Part shown: one piece after another, positions 13,601-23,849 of the stretch
How positions within the stretch are numbered: the first letter of the stretch is position 1
Layout of the letters: the number at the start of each line of letters is the position of its first letter
Assembly: GCA_017506865.1 (NCBI GenBank)
Contig: JAFCMP010000176.1
Coordinates: 53,206-117,205, forward strand
From: Tribonema minus
Lineage: Eukaryota; Sar; Xanthophyceae; Tribonematales; Tribonemataceae
Direction of reading: 5' to 3'
Length of the DNA stretch: 64,000 nucleotides
The notes under the pieces: generated by a model
Databases searched by the model: none
The model's input: the letters and a program-made list of their open reading frames with translations, nothing else
What the model was told of the DNA's origin: nothing
Position numbers and translations under genes: made by a program

Positions 13601-14065
13601 GTCGATGGCTACTGGGGGTACTTCGGATACGCGATGGCCATGCTGGTTGTATACCCTATCGGCATCACCGCTCTGTACGCCTATCTGCTCTACCTCAAGC
13701 GCCAGTCTGACCGGAAGCTAGATGTACTTGCCCCGGTAGAGGCGGCAACTGGACTGCGCTCGACTTCCAACAGTGCTCAGCCTGCTGGGGCAGCGATCGC
13801 CATGTATGCCGGTGCGCAACCCAACTCAGCTACCGACTTGAGCGTACGCAGCATCCAGGGCAGTGCAGCGGCTCAGCTAAGCTTGCGCAGCGCAACGGCT
13901 CTGGGTGAGCGGCAGTCGGCGGCCGTGAGCCAGTCTCCACCCGGCATAGTCGGTGCCTCGTCCTTCGTGTGGGACCAGTACCACAGCAAGGCGCAAGCGT
14001 GGGCTGAGCTGATGGCCGATCGGGGCCTCTGGTGGTATGCTGATTTTCATGCAGTCATAATATAG
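1532..14065 (+). CDS. Pmp-like parallel beta-helix, multi-pass membrane protein, copy A (5' end missing)
   Basis: Joined exons: 1,532-1,626, 3,725-3,922, 4,305-4,994 (alternative start 4,203), 5,393-5,902, 11,341-11,615 and 13,184-14,065. Every junction is GT-AG and phase-compatible (1, 1, 1, 1, 0). The N-terminal half has repeated FxxN and GGA[ILVM] motifs of polymorphic-membrane-protein beta-helix repeats. A cysteine-rich region follows, with a GYC-GYSGP-C-CAVCADGF pattern, then a first hydrophobic helix and about three or four more helices. By family architecture it is probably a secreted or plasma-membrane surface protein of unknown ligand. The first exons lie left of the window and can be inferred from copy B at 60.7-61.6 kb. 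The 3' end is uncertain: the last exon may stop at 14,065 or splice further on. Introns of 5.4 kb and 2.1 kb carry repeats. Confidence 0.8.
1943..2376. mobile_element. MITE-like TIR element, family 1, copy 1
   Basis: About 434 bp with terminal inverted repeats of roughly 45 bp. The left arm reads AGGATTGAACTGC, then AACGGGACCT and AAACGGGACCC. The right arm ends GGCAATTCAAACCT, the reverse complement. The interior is rich in GAAGTT/AACTTC runs and has no ORF. It lies in an intron of the Pmp-like gene. A related copy is at 58,533-58,967, and the duplicated copy is at 63,544-63,977. Confidence 0.75.
2646..3028. mobile_element. Foldback / MITE element with about 150-bp inverted arms
   Basis: The left arm begins TTATTTGGGGCAATCCCCGG, and the right arm ends with its near-perfect reverse complement. 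The arms pair over about 150 bp. The flanking trinucleotide TTA (2,643-2,645 and 3,029-3,031) fits a TWA target-site duplication, as known for PIF/Harbinger-type elements. No ORF is present. It lies in the same intron as the family 1 element. Confidence 0.7.
3725..3922 (+). CDS. Pmp-like gene copy A, beta-helix exon
   Basis: The acceptor follows a pyrimidine-rich TTTTTCATCGTCGCAG. The exon encodes a GGLGGSAIYL turn, FYDN and CVFSGN, which are beta-helix repeat motifs. The donor GTGCAG at 3,923 leaves phase 1. An acceptor a few codons downstream, at 3,741, is also possible but would change the phase. Confidence 0.7.
4305..4994 (+). CDS. Pmp-like gene copy A, main beta-helix exon
   Basis: About 230 codons with at least six GGA turns (GGALYFS, GGAVYS, GGAVHI, GGALYV, GGAVSW, GGAMLL) and FxxN/FxGN motifs (FDGN, FTGN, FSGN, FASN). 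The acceptor at 4,304 follows a CT-rich tract. The CAG at 4,202 is an equally in-phase alternative that adds 34 residues. The donor is a consensus GTGAGT at 4,995. This is the clearest coding exon of the gene. Confidence 0.88.
5393..5902 (+). CDS. Pmp-like gene copy A, cysteine-rich exon
   Basis: Starts after a CCAG acceptor in phase 1, reading DSSMYSTWTFADN, and ends at a consensus GTGAGT donor at 5,903 in phase 1. It encodes about 170 residues with paired cysteines (SCCGAGF, CTVC, FTCPQ, CLRESACEGG, YCKDGYSGP). In algal Pmp-like proteins this module sits between the beta-helix and the membrane region. Confidence 0.82.
8945..9122. repeat. Imperfect tandem duplication of about 105 bp
   Basis: The block with GTCTAATCA and TTTTCGATTGTATAATCATAT followed by ATCACCCAAA occurs at 8,945 and again at 9,051. 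A shorter third repeat of AGAGGAAG and GTTATCACCCAAACC lies between them. It is intronic and not coding. Confidence 0.8.
10150..11260 (-). pseudogene. Antisense coding-like fragments inside the intron, family unknown
   Basis: Three stretches on the - strand look like protein rather than noise: 11,230-11,075 (GERVRTSTKALKALAIGQIR), 10,964-10,720 (GVITAIYCAALNEHDSAPKT) and 10,428-10,160. In the last, two frames alternate: KQPGYRADTFIVPGSLHFSE, then ALKYLTGRAIANTDG. They could be exons of a nested gene or a decayed element. I recognise no family. Confidence 0.3.
11341..11615 (+). CDS. Pmp-like gene copy A, CxxC plus first membrane helix exon
   Basis: Begins after CCCGCAG. The split codon joins the previous exon to read GP-Y-CAVCADGF and then CQQC. 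A hydrophobic segment (TALLIAFLAAAAAALYVL) follows, then a basic loop ending in IPIIVVQ at a GTGGGC donor in phase 0. The intron before it is 5,438 bp, unusually long beside the 0.4-kb introns upstream. Confidence 0.82.
11616..13183 (+). other. Intron of the Pmp-like gene, no clear content
   Basis: Bounded by GTGGGC and TGCAG in phase 0. A - strand frame at about 12,110-11,880 is open and GC-rich, but no motif was recognised. Confidence 0.5.
13184..14065 (+). CDS. Pmp-like gene copy A, multi-pass membrane exon and C-terminal tail
   Basis: The acceptor GATTGCAG at 13,176-13,183 joins in phase 0, giving IIVVQ-LVSGFMS. Hydrophobic segments include LLFMTLAPLVPIAFLGCSWL, WTFLIFGTVSSTIF and GYFGYAMAMLVVYPIGITAL. 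A Ser/Ala-rich cytoplasmic-type tail follows. The frame stops at 14,063-14,065. A GTATGC a few codons earlier could be a donor, so the true C terminus is uncertain. Confidence 0.82.
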   Translation, partial: LVSGFMSISGLELAEPFQSFMMRLSILPSFSVVFGCIYDASFYTRLLFMTLAPLVPIAFLGCSWLFACARVGQLRRANAHAAAQCARSDALRRHWTAFLAWTFLIFGTVSSTIFQAFACDELPELGQWRLRADYAVQCYVDGYWGYFGYAMAMLVVYPIGITALYAYLLYLKRQSDRKLDVLAPVEAATGLRSTSNSAQPAGAAIAMYAGAQPNSATDLSVRSIQGSAAAQLSLRSATALGERQSAAVSQSPPGIVGASSFVWDQYHSKAQAWAELMADRGLWWYADFHAVII

Positions 14066-14224
14066 CCCTGCGGGCGCGGGAAGAGTCCTACGGACGCGTG
14101 CCAGTCGAGTGCACTATGATCACACATGCATCAAGAGATTTGTGTCCTGCTCACACACTGTGGAAATTTCACATCACAGGGTGTTGTATTGCAACATGTC
14201 GGAAAGCTGGCCATACAGACAGAC

Positions 14225-14345
14225 CCACTAATGTCACTGCACAGCAGCAGAGGAAGCAGCGGGCACTGGAGGCCCAGTGAACCTGTGTGCAAAAGAGAGC
14301 AGTACATCAATGACACTTACAAATGCACAGAAGGTGGTTGCGGAA
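14225..14345. repeat. Dispersed repeat shared with 31,510-31,600
   Basis: The blocks GTCACTGCACAGCA, GGAAGCAG, GGGCACT and CTGTGTGCAAAAGAGAG occur in the same order and spacing at both places. No ORF is shared. The element boundaries are not visible. Confidence 0.55.
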
Positions 14346-14710
14346 CACCTGGGAGTATATTATCCTTCCGCAAAACGTGACAGTATTCTGAGCCAAAACG
14401 TCACACATCTTGGTATCTGGAGAGCAGCGTTGTATTGACAACACCTGGGCACAAAGTAAGAGCAAGCTTTGCTGACAAGAACAAATAAGTTGTGCTTTCT
14501 GAGAGCCCCGTACACTAATTCCGGCGATTCCTTGGGCGGTTTCGAGCTTTCACAGCTTCGCGTGTGTTGGACTGTAGCGTTATCTTACAGATTGAATAAT
14601 ACTACAATTACTGATGCGGCTCTCTGCTGCGTCTACTCTGGCTGCTGCTGCTCCTGTTGCTGCTGATAGTCACCCACACAGCCAGGCGAAGCCTCCAGGG
14701 TTTAGGCTGA

Positions 14711-15570
14711 ACGAGGCCGGTGCCCTATATCCGGCGTTTTCTTGCCGGTTTCCGCGAGCGCGCGCGCGCACTTTCGAACCAAATGCTATTGATTTGCGCC
14801 AAAGAAATCAACTCATCACAGCTGAGGAGTTAGCTATAGGTTGTTCAACAAGAACTCATGTATTCACGCAGGGCTACAAAAGTATGTACCGTTCGGGCTA
14901 AAGAGCTCACCATCTCACGAACGGGTCAAAAACAGAAATCAAAAATCAGTCCTTCCTAAGCTAACACCAAGATGGCCATGGCGTTAGGCCAAACCCATAC
15001 ATACTTTCATTAAGTGCAGCAGGGGGCTATCCATCAAGCCATCAGCGCCGCAAACCATGATGTTGCAGGGGAGTTGATAAGTTTTCAGAGTGCGCGACAT
15101 TTTTAGTTTTCTTGAGAAAGTGATCATGGCGCGCGCTGTACGACACAGCGGCGACGCGGGGCCAGGCAGTAGCTAGCATGAATGTACTTTGTCGGCGCCA
15201 TAGCGGTAGCAACGCAGCGCACCGCCTCTAGCAGGAGTGGTGTGCATTAACGCTGCTGTGGAACCCGAGAGGTCCCAACACGAAAAGGTGTTTCTTAGCC
15301 GCTAGCACCCACATTGGGGAGGCATGCGCGTCCGCCAGAGCAAGCTGCGTAATGTCCACCAAACACGAGGGCAATGTACTCAGCAATAGCGTTCGGTAGG
15401 CAAGAACGCAAGTATCTAAGGCGACTGGGACATGTCTCGCTGCCTCCTGCCGTGGAGTACATCACGCGTCAGCGCCGTAGACCAACATGCCTAGGGCTAG
15501 GGTTAGCGCCAAATCAAAGCGACCCCAGTTGGTCGGGAGAAACGCCGGAATCAGGGTACCGGCCTCTTAA
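14711..15570. mobile_element. TTAA-type non-autonomous TIR element, copy A
   Basis: About 860 bp, closely similar to 21,313-22,193. The right end is TTAA (15,567-15,570) preceded by a TIR whose outward reading is TTAAGAGGCCGGTACCC then ATTCCGGCG. The left end mirrors it (GAGGCCGGTGCCC then ATCCGGCG) but lacks an intact TTAA. There is no transposase ORF. TTAA target sites are known for piggyBac and Kolobok superfamilies. Confidence 0.75.
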
Positions 15571-17440
15571 ATTAATCCTTAACCCTAAGCCCTGGCCCCT
15601 GACCCCTAAACGCTCACTTTACACCCTACACGCCGCCATGACCTCGTACTACTACATTTGCTCTTTTTGGACAAGGACATGCTGCACTCACCGGTAGTGG
15701 TGGCAGCTGCCTGCTTGTTGACCGCGTCGAGCAGGCGCTGCTGCTGCAGCTGCACTTGTCGCAACTGCCGTTATATCTCTGTTGCATCCATCCAGGTCTC
15801 TGACATATAGGCACAATGGAAATGATTTAGAGAGGCAGCAGCAGCGCAAGAGGAGGCGGACAGGAACAACATGAAAGCAGCGGCAGAGACGGGCATCACT
15901 CACGAGGTCTGCAGGACATCATCTAACTATCCTGCATGCACAGGGTTGTGTCGAGCATACCACGATATATAGTATACTTCAGTGACACATGTACTAGTAT
16001 GTACACTCATGACCAAAAATGCCGGCATGCTGTGTACGCTTGGCATTGTGGCAAATTGGCCGTCTTGGCATATTCTTAACAGCGCACGGCATGCAGCTCG
16101 TGGTCCTTGCAGTTTGACAGACAGGGTTTGCTTCTGAAACTTTTCTCCAGGATTTTAATTGAACCAGCGTTCGGTGATTGTAGGAAAACCATTGTCATCT
16201 ACTGCTGCTCAGCAGGTGCTATGAGGGACAACTCCACTTGTAACTGGTGTTTGTGCTTGTAGTCGTCATCAAAGCCCCTTCTGGTGCTAGTCATGCAATG
16301 CCTGCAATTGCAGCTGTGATGCTTACCGAATCAGTTGTTTCGAAGAGGTGATCCGCATATATATAGTATACATTCGCATATGCATTACTTGTACATTACT
16401 TGTAACATAGCAAGGATATGTTGTACGTTGTATACTTCGCCTGCTATGCTACTGCTCGTAGGTGAGGAAAGGAGAACGCTACGGATAGCTCGTGCTAAAC
16501 AACCTGGATCCTCCATGTCGCCGCTCGGATGGTTCAGAACCCGCTTATCACCTTCTGCACTACGCGCATTCAAGAGCGCTGTCACTAGCTGCTGAACCTC
16601 TGTGTTGTGCCGCTGGCTGGAGCTGGCCTACCGAACACGTGAGACCTGTCCATACAGAACACCCATGCCTCGAACGCTAAAGCTTGCACACAGAAGTCTC
16701 TTTTTGTCTACTGTGGTTATGGTGGCACTGTTTGACTCGTGGCCAACGACTGCAGCAGCGGCGACCACGGTTATTGGTGGAAGGCACTCGCGGCTAGCCA
16801 TCCCTTGCCACCTAGAGCTCAACGATCTTTTTGATCCGTTTTGCATTCAGTATAGTTTAGTTTTCTTCGTGATACGTTGGCGCATATCTATGCATACGCA
16901 AGTGGCATGACATCACAGGCATAATACGCATGGTGCATAGCCAGTACGCTGCATGCGACGTGCGAGTTACGCGGACTATGTACAGTGTATGTTCGAGTGA
17001 CGTGGCATGAGAATGATGCCTATATGCACTGCCGATCGGTTCCCTCCTGGAGCATAATGAGAGACAGAGGGCACCAGCAGCCCGCGCGAAGAGCAGGAAG
17101 AGCAGTTGATGATCTCGCAACTGCTTACATATCGTGTGATACTGCATGCACAGGTGCTGAAGTAGACGCGTATTGCACACCAGGAGCTGCCAGCGGGCGC
17201 GCAGTCACTTGGGTGTAATATCTATATCACCAGGTTTTTGCCTGATGTCTAGAGACAACGCAGCATCACCTCGGAAGTAATCGACAACAGCACAATCATC
17301 GACATGCTCACCTTCAGAAGTCGCTTTCTCCTCGCTTTCTCCTCATTTGAAGCGTCAACAGGGCTACCACTCGCCACACCCGCAGAGCTATCTGCAATTG
17401 AGAAACGGAAGGAGGACAAATAAGACTTGTGCATCAATGT
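15571..17440. other. No recognisable gene
   Basis: Contains CCCTAA-like degenerate telomere-type words at about 15,490-15,610, CTG/GCA-rich low complexity at 15,700-15,870 and short AT-rich stretches (TATATAGTATAC). Frames are short and unsupported. Confidence 0.4.
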
Positions 17441-17448
17441 TGCTGTTC

Positions 17449-17492
17449 ACACCGAGAGGTCACAACGCGAAAAATGGTTTCGTAACCGCTAG
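17449..17492. repeat. Fragment of the TTAA-type element
   Basis: CCGAGAGGTC, CAACGCGAAAAATGGTTT and CCGCTAG match the late interior of copies A and B (about 15,268 and 21,970). It joins directly to the short dispersed repeat at 17,493. Confidence 0.5.
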
Positions 17493-17546
17493 TGTTGCCA
17501 CAGTGCTCAACATGCATTTTTGCACACTTCAGCCTACCGCTGCCAC
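17493..17546. repeat. Short dispersed repeat, copy 1
   Basis: GTTGCCACAGTGCTCAACAT then TTTTTGCACACTTCAGCCTA and CGCTGCCAC. Close copies lie at 20,835-20,888 and 30,793-30,845. All have the same orientation and no ORF. Confidence 0.7.
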
Positions 17547-17589
17547 ATACAGTCGAAGCGGTGCTAAGCCATGCACTCACCCCATACTC

Positions 17590-18510
17590 CCTACCATGGC
17601 CATTGTGACCTAGAGGATTCCACACAGACACGTGGTCGTCGGCGTGCAGAAGCGGTTGAGACGCCGACTCTCCGTAGTCAATGACTTGTACAATGCGCGG
17701 CTTCGGTTTCTCGCCGTCAGAGCTGCGCGAGTACATGAGCGTGAGCTCGCCAAGCTGTGGCGAGAATGGCGCAAGGAGCCCCTGATGAAAGCCCATATCC
17801 GCCTCAATAGCCTCCAGCTGACGGTCTGGCCGTACTCGTCCCTGGGCAGTACTGCCACCACCCCGCGTAAGTGTTATTTGCCCATCGTCATGACAGTCGC
17901 GAAATGTCCATACGACAAGTTCAAGGCCGTTGTGATCTTCGATCACTGTGCTTTCCGCGACGCCCAGCTCAAAAGCATCGCCGGACGCCTCGTTGCGTGG
18001 TTTTAACATCGCCAACATGGTGCCACCCACCAAGCAGCCAGTACCGTATGCACGAAAGTCTGGCAAGTCAGTAGGAAACCCGCCAGGCCGCATGAACGGC
18101 GTGCCAGCGCGCATGTCTGCTAGCTGCTGACGAACTGCAGGATGCTGGCCAGCCAGTGCCGCGCCTCGCGACCACGGCTGTAGGCGACCACGGCTGTAGA
18201 ACGAGACGACGTGAGACAGGCTGATCGTGTGCAAGCAATCCCATATCAGTCGTTGCGGCTGAGTTTGTTGTGCCCGATGGCACCCTTGACGCACCTCTCG
18301 CCGATACACCAGACTGCTGCGGCAGCGAAGTCACCGCTGTCGTCGGGCCTGATGCAAAATCCCCTAGATTTGAGGCAGCCTCCCGAAGGCTGCGCAGAGT
18401 GTGTTTTGCCCCAAGCTGACGCGAATCCATGCCGTCAGCTAACAGGAAAAAATTCCTGATTGACATCACACCCTATGTGAGCTGCACGAAACTGAGAGCT
18501 GTGCAGCCCG

Positions 18511-18549
<39 letters not shown>

Positions 18550-18640
18550 AGCGTCAAGCAGGCGATGGAGGGTTGCACAGCGAGCCAAGAGGATGTCAAT
18601 CAACTGTCAATCACCAGCACCCACCGAAAATAGGAGAGTG
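17590..18640 (-). pseudogene. Broken member of an unrecognised gene family (copy 1)
   Basis: Homologous, in opposite orientation, to 33,255-34,290. The frame reads LGAKHTLRSLREAASNLGDF at 18,430, then MRAGTPFMRPGGFPTDLPDF, GLELVVWTFRDCHDDGQI and VQVIDYGESASQPLLHADDH near 17,650. A 16-bp tandem duplication (CTACAGCCGTGGTCGC, about 18,165-18,197) shifts the frame between the first and second parts. Upstream, the copy carries a 39-base C run. I do not recognise the protein, and the competing frame near 18,309-18,180 is also open, so the true frame is not certain. Confidence 0.5.
18511..18549. repeat. Homopolymer run of 39 C
   Basis: An uninterrupted C tract flanked by GCAGCCCG and AGCGTC. The homologous position in the inverted copy (about 33,346) has only about 13 G, so the tract is unstable in length. 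Confidence 0.95.
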
Positions 18641-18649
18641 CAGGAGATA

Positions 18650-19388
18650 CTGTGTGAATTCCGCAGTTATGTTAGAAGTCAAACAGAGCTAGTACCACGG
18701 CGGCGTGGTGCTTGAAGTTGACAATGCCGTCTGGATAAACCACTGCATGGGCCACAACGTCTCCGCCTTGCGCTCTGGCACAGCGTTGCTGCTACACTTC
18801 ATACGCCTACCTTGCAGGGAGGGCTTGAGCATGAATCCAGGGAGCCACTGCTTGTGGATGAGCGATCGCGACCTGACTTCTGTCCTCGCCGTACTCTAAG
18901 CTGTCTGCGCTCCGCTTTGCGTCCCCTGCAAACACTGTTCATAAATGAATGCGTGGTGTGAGTGCATGCAGGACAAAATTGAAACTTAAGGTACGCACAC
19001 GTCATCAAGCACAGCGTGCCATTATCATAGTGCTGCGAATTGAGCATGCAGGGTGTCGTGGGGCGGTAGCTGTGATACTCTCGGCCCATTTGGCCGCTCA
19101 CATTGAATGTTGAAGACAAGCTTCATGCATCAGATTCTTGCTGCTGCAGTAGTTCAATGCAGCTTTGAAGTCTGCGCATGTTACTCTGCGCTCACCGCAT
19201 GGGGTCAAGCAGGCCAGAAATCGGGGCATGATCAAAGGATCAGCGGAAGTTGAGCGCAACGTGTTGTGTTACTGCGCTTGCTACACACTGCGCATAATCG
19301 GGCCCCGTGAAGGTTAATTGTGACCATACGTATCAGTTCACACCGTGATTTACCATGCTGACATTGGGCAAGCCACGCGCAACCGGCA
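18650..19388. other. No recognisable gene
   Basis: Only short frames without motifs. Confidence 0.4.
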
Positions 19389-20810
19389 TCAGAGGCATGT
19401 TGTCAGCTGCGCTCCCTCCAGAGTAAGCATTGGTTGCCGACGCGCAGAAGCATCCGCACTCTTTGACACGTAGGCTTTGTTTTCTGCGGCGGCGGCAGCA
19501 GTGCTCCCATCATACCAGTTGCCGCCTCCAAAGCAGTCGTCGTCTGCCGCCACAGAGGCAGCAGAGCGGCCTCCAAGGTAGCCATTGGTCACTGTCGTGG
19601 GGGCAGCGGCTTTGTCCCCAAAGCATCCACCATCAGCTGAGTGGTGCTTGAACTGCTGAGGATGGGTGTGATGTTGTACATGCGGTCGCCGTGCACCATC
19701 AGCTGCTTGCTTCAGTGTCGCGCCCGCGCTGTTGTGCTGCATCGGCTCATGGGCACTTTGATGCTGCATCGGTGGCGCTGATGCTGGTGCTGCACCTGCG
19801 GCCAGGGCCGTTAGCGCTCCCCGACTTTGATCAAGCAGCGACTGCGACATAACAAGCAGTGGTGGAATTAATTTGTCGCGCTTTTCAGCTTTGCGGGTGC
19901 AGCAGTAATGGCCGCGGACCAAGTGATGCAACCTCAGAAATACCATTGACACCTGCAGATGTAGAAACTGCGAATACATACCTTCACGCTTGTTTAAAGA
20001 TAAATCTGGCAGCCTCTCACGCCCACTTGCGCTCCGCACACGCCCACTTGCGCTCCGCACAGTTGAACAAGCATGTCTGGTGTAAAGTCGGTTATAGATT
20101 GTCACATCGTTTGTGGTGCATTGCAGGCTGAAGAAAAATAAACTATGGGCAACAATTGCCAGTGGTCATGTGCCCCCAAGTGCTAATGAAATTGCACATG
20201 TTGCCAGCTGGTACTGCATGAGGGTTCACGCAAGCCAACCTGCCCCTTCTGCTTTGCGTCCATCTCCTGCTACTTTGCTGCATCTTGCGCAATCTTTGCA
20301 GACTCACGTGCGGCACTCTCAGCTTGCTGTCTCTCCTGGCCACCTGCAAACATCAGCACGACGGCACACACATCATGCTATTAGGCAGTGTGCAGAAACA
20401 TCATGACAAGACACGCACTCAAAGCAGATTTATTTCCGCAGCACACGTGCAGGAAGTTCACTTTACCAACGATTGAATTGAGGGCCGCCTACAAAATTGT
20501 CATCTGGCTTTAGCAACTGTCACAACCTACTAGTCCAAATGACTCGGTGCTAATTCAACATCACAAGATGATATACCAGTGTCCCAGATGTAACCTGCAG
20601 TCCTTGTGCTTGCAGCTGCTGGGAATTGCGCCTCAAGAATGACAGAATTGCTTGCGCAATAGCTGCCTGCAGCGCAGGTGACAGGGGTGGTGGTTGACCA
20701 GCCTGCTGTTTTTTTCTAGTGATCTTGTTGGCAATCATCCATTGAATCAAATTGCCCTTTCTGTCACTTTTCTTGTCGTTGGTTTTCTTCGCTGCCTTGA
20801 ACCAGGCAGC
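19389..20810 (-). CDS. Probable small multi-exon gene, Gln- and Gly-rich protein of unknown function
   Basis: Three coding-looking pieces on the - strand. (1) About 20,805-20,597: a basic start (KKTNDKKSDRKGNLIQW), then a Gln-rich helix (FLRRNSQQLQAQGLQ) ending at CTGCAG-GTTACA, a possible donor. (2) About 20,345-20,275: a charged Ala/Gln helix (QQAESAARESAKIAQDAAK) before GTAGCA. (3) About 19,900-19,389: SQSLLDQSRGALTALAAG followed by His/Gln-rich and repeated CFG/YLGG turns (GGCFGDKAA, GYLGGRSA, DCFGGGNWYDG). The stop is at 19,389-19,391. Splice sites are inferred, not proven. No family was recognised. Confidence 0.45.
20019..20061. repeat. 21-bp tandem duplication
   Basis: CGCCCACTTGCGCTCCGCACA occurs twice in succession. 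It lies in a probable intron of the - strand gene. Confidence 0.9.
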
Positions 20811-20834
20811 TTACAATTAAAGTTCAAATTCAAC

Positions 20835-20888
20835 TGTTGCCTCAGTGCTTAACATGAATTTTTCACACTTCAGCCTACCTCTGCCACA
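20835..20888. repeat. Short dispersed repeat, copy 2
   Basis: Diverged copy of the 17,493 repeat, with CTCAGTGCTTAACATGAATT in place of CACAGTGCTCAACATGCATT. Confidence 0.65.
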
Positions 20889-21312
20889 GCACCTTTTAGC
20901 GGCACGGTTGCAAGCATTATTCACGTATTTTCGTGATCCCCTTCACTCTAGGTGCGAAAGCACCACCCGAAGAAACTACTGCACAGCCACATCGTCGTGA
21001 AGTCGTTATGTGGTCGGGCGAAAACATACCACACACACCATCACCAACTCACCAGTTAGATAGCAGGCGGAGGCAAGAAGGATGGATGCAGAGTGCGAAG
21101 GACCACAGCTCAGATGATAGTTTTGCAGTGGTAACACTCAACAACACAACGCAGTTTCCAATCTCATGATGCTGTCATTCTATGCGAGCCACTTTTCCGC
21201 TTACGTTTCAAACACTACGCGCACCTTCCATGCACATTATACAAATCACTTGTAAGAGTACATCTCTGATGCACCTACGCGTGCCTTTCATGCATGTTGT
21301 AGAAAACACGTT

Positions 21313-22193
21313 TTAAGAGACCCTAGCCCTACATCCGGCGTTTTTCCTGCGGTTCCGCGAGCGCGCTTACGCTTTCTGTTTGAACCAAATGATATTGAAG
21401 TGCGCCAAAGAAATCAACTCATCACGAGTTAGCTATATGTTTCTTAACAGGAACTCATGGATTCACGCAGGGCTACAAAAGTATGCACCGATCGGGCTAA
21501 AGAGCTCACCATCTCACGAACGGGTCAAAAACAGAAATCAAAAATCAATTCTTCCTAAGCTAACACCAAGATGACGATGGCGTTAGGCCAAACCCATACA
21601 TACTTTCATTAAGTGCAGCAGGGGGCTATCCATCAAGCCATCAGCGCCGCAAACCATGATGTTGCAGAGGAGTTGATAAGTTTTCAGAGTGCGCGACTTT
21701 TTTAGTTTTCTTGACTAGTGATCATGGCGCGCGCTGTACGACACAGCGGCGACGCGGGGCCAGGCAGTAGCTAGCATGAATGTATTTTGTCGGCGCCATA
21801 GCGGTTTTCTTGAAGAAATCATTTTATTTGATCAAGGCGCACGCTGTCAGACACAGCGACGACGCGGGGCCAGGCGGTAGCCAGCATGAATGTATATTGT
21901 CGGCACCATAGTGGTAGCACCGCAGCGCACCACCTCTAGCAGGCGTTGTGCATCAACGCTGCTGTCAAACCCGAGAGGTCTCAACACGAAAAATGGTTCT
22001 TAGCCGCTAGCGCCCAGTTGCGGTGGAGCGCTCGGTAGGCAAGCACGACTGTATATCAGGCGACTGGCACGCGTCTCGCTGTCACCTGCTGTGGAGTACA
22101 GCGCGCTATTCCATGCAAGCCAGGGTTTGGAGCTAATTGAAACCGACTAGTGTAAGCCTCCAAAACGCCGGAATGGGGGTCACGGTCTCTTAA
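21313..22193. mobile_element. TTAA-type non-autonomous TIR element, copy B
   Basis: About 880 bp bounded by TTAA on both sides (21,313-21,316 and 22,190-22,193). The inverted ends are GAGACC and ATCCGGCGTTTT / ATTCCGGCGTTTT. The interior matches copy A for about 700 bp. It also carries an internal tandem duplication of about 110 bp (about 21,700-21,930) around GACGCGGGGCCAGGC. There is no ORF of note. Confidence 0.8.
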
Positions 22194-23440
22194 GATCAAA
22201 GTTTTCGGCAATTTTAGCACAAATGGAGCCAAAAACCAGGAACCAGCAGGGGGCGCAGAGGAGGAGGAAGGCCGATGGTGCGGGCGCCTAGGTCCCACGC
22301 AGCACAGTCTCAGCCGGAGACAGACATGCAGCAATCAGCAGACCAACGTGACCCCCAGGTGGCACGTGGGGCTTGCAGCTGCTTAGGCAGAGATCGATCA
22401 GCGGCCATGCGTTCCCCGTGATGATAGTTTTCCCCCCACCATATCTGTCAGTTTCTAAGCTGTCTTTTGCACTTGTGTGCGATGCTCCACAGTGCTCATG
22501 CAGCGTCGATTCTGTGCGCCTTGCATCGCATTCCGTCGATTTCCGTTTTTGACCCGTTCGTAAGGTGGTCAGCTTTTTGGGCACACCCGATACGTAGCAT
22601 TGTAGCCCTTGGTGCATATGTGGTGACTGGGTGGTGTCCCAGCTCACAGTGTTGACTCTTCAGGAGTGAGGAACTGCTCCATTGCTCCAGTTACAGCCTA
22701 AAGCCTGCGAATGTTGCCTTGAGAAAGCAGCGGCGCTTGCAACTACTCTCTCCAGATACCAAGTGCCATGGCGCCGGTAAACGTGGCGGTGCAAAAGCAG
22801 ACAAAAGCCTTCCTTAAAGCATGTAGATCGGTTTCTGATCATTAGGCGAACACAAGCACAAATGCAGCTGAGCGCTGCTGCCATTCAACTTGAGGTGACT
22901 GTTGACAAATACGGGCACAACTCTCCAATTGAGCCCTGGCCACCTCAAGGCGTGCTACGTGCTGCCAACACACATCTATCATCCTAATGCACGCTAATGG
23001 CGGCCGCTTCACGACATACGCCCCCATCCATGACGTCATCGACCGTCTGGATCAAATAACAGTGAAGCGTGCAAGGAGCTACTGCAAGCCCGGCCTACCG
23101 CAAATAAGCAATGCAAATCCTCAGCAGATACAGCACGCCTGGCACCACTTTACTGCGCGCCAAGTGTTGTCGATGCGATTGCAACACCTGATTGCGCATC
23201 ACAAGCAGATACTACCCCTCTAGGCGGCGGCTGCGGCTACACGGTGGCGGCGACACCGGCAGCGGCAGAGCAGCACCATATGTTGACGTCATGGTACTGA
23301 AATAACAGAGGGGAGTACTGCCAGTGTGTGGCTATATGCCTCTAATGCTGCACCCGTCAAAGAGGCTGCACCACTTACATACGCCCCGGTAATTGCCTAC
23401 ACTAGCAAACAAACGCACAACTTGCGATGCAAACCAGCAC
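22194..23440. other. No recognisable gene
   Basis: Short frames on both strands with no motif. No repeat structure was noticed. Confidence 0.4.
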
Positions 23441-23442
23441 TC

Positions 23443-23522
23443 CACACTACTGCGCCCCCGCTTGAGGCACTCACGCAACCCCCACACTACTGTGCTCCCG
23501 CTTGAGGCACTCGCGCAACCCC
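23443..23522. repeat. 40-bp tandem duplication
   Basis: CACACTACTG followed by GCTTGAGGCACTC and CGCAACCC occurs at 23,443 and 23,483 with a few substitutions. Confidence 0.85.
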
Positions 23523-23849
23523 CCACTACACCCCGTGTCATGCACGCCCTGTTATAGGGATATAACCCCTCCCCAACCCCTAAAAAGTCACCATAACGTA
23601 GGCGGTGCCTTAAGGTGCGCGCTGGTAGACGCGACTATGCACCTGCTGGAGAAAACGATACACCTGGCGCCTACTCTCCCCGCGTTTCCTTGAACGTTAC
23701 AGGAAAGAGGCTGGAAGTTCGGCTGCGGTCAGTCTCATGGCATACGGCCCGAGTTCCCGCGCGCTACCAACCAGGCTGACGACCCATCCCCCCATGACGC
23801 CCCCCCCCCCAGTCGGCGGCTACGATGGCCACGTCCCCTGTTCCAAGCC

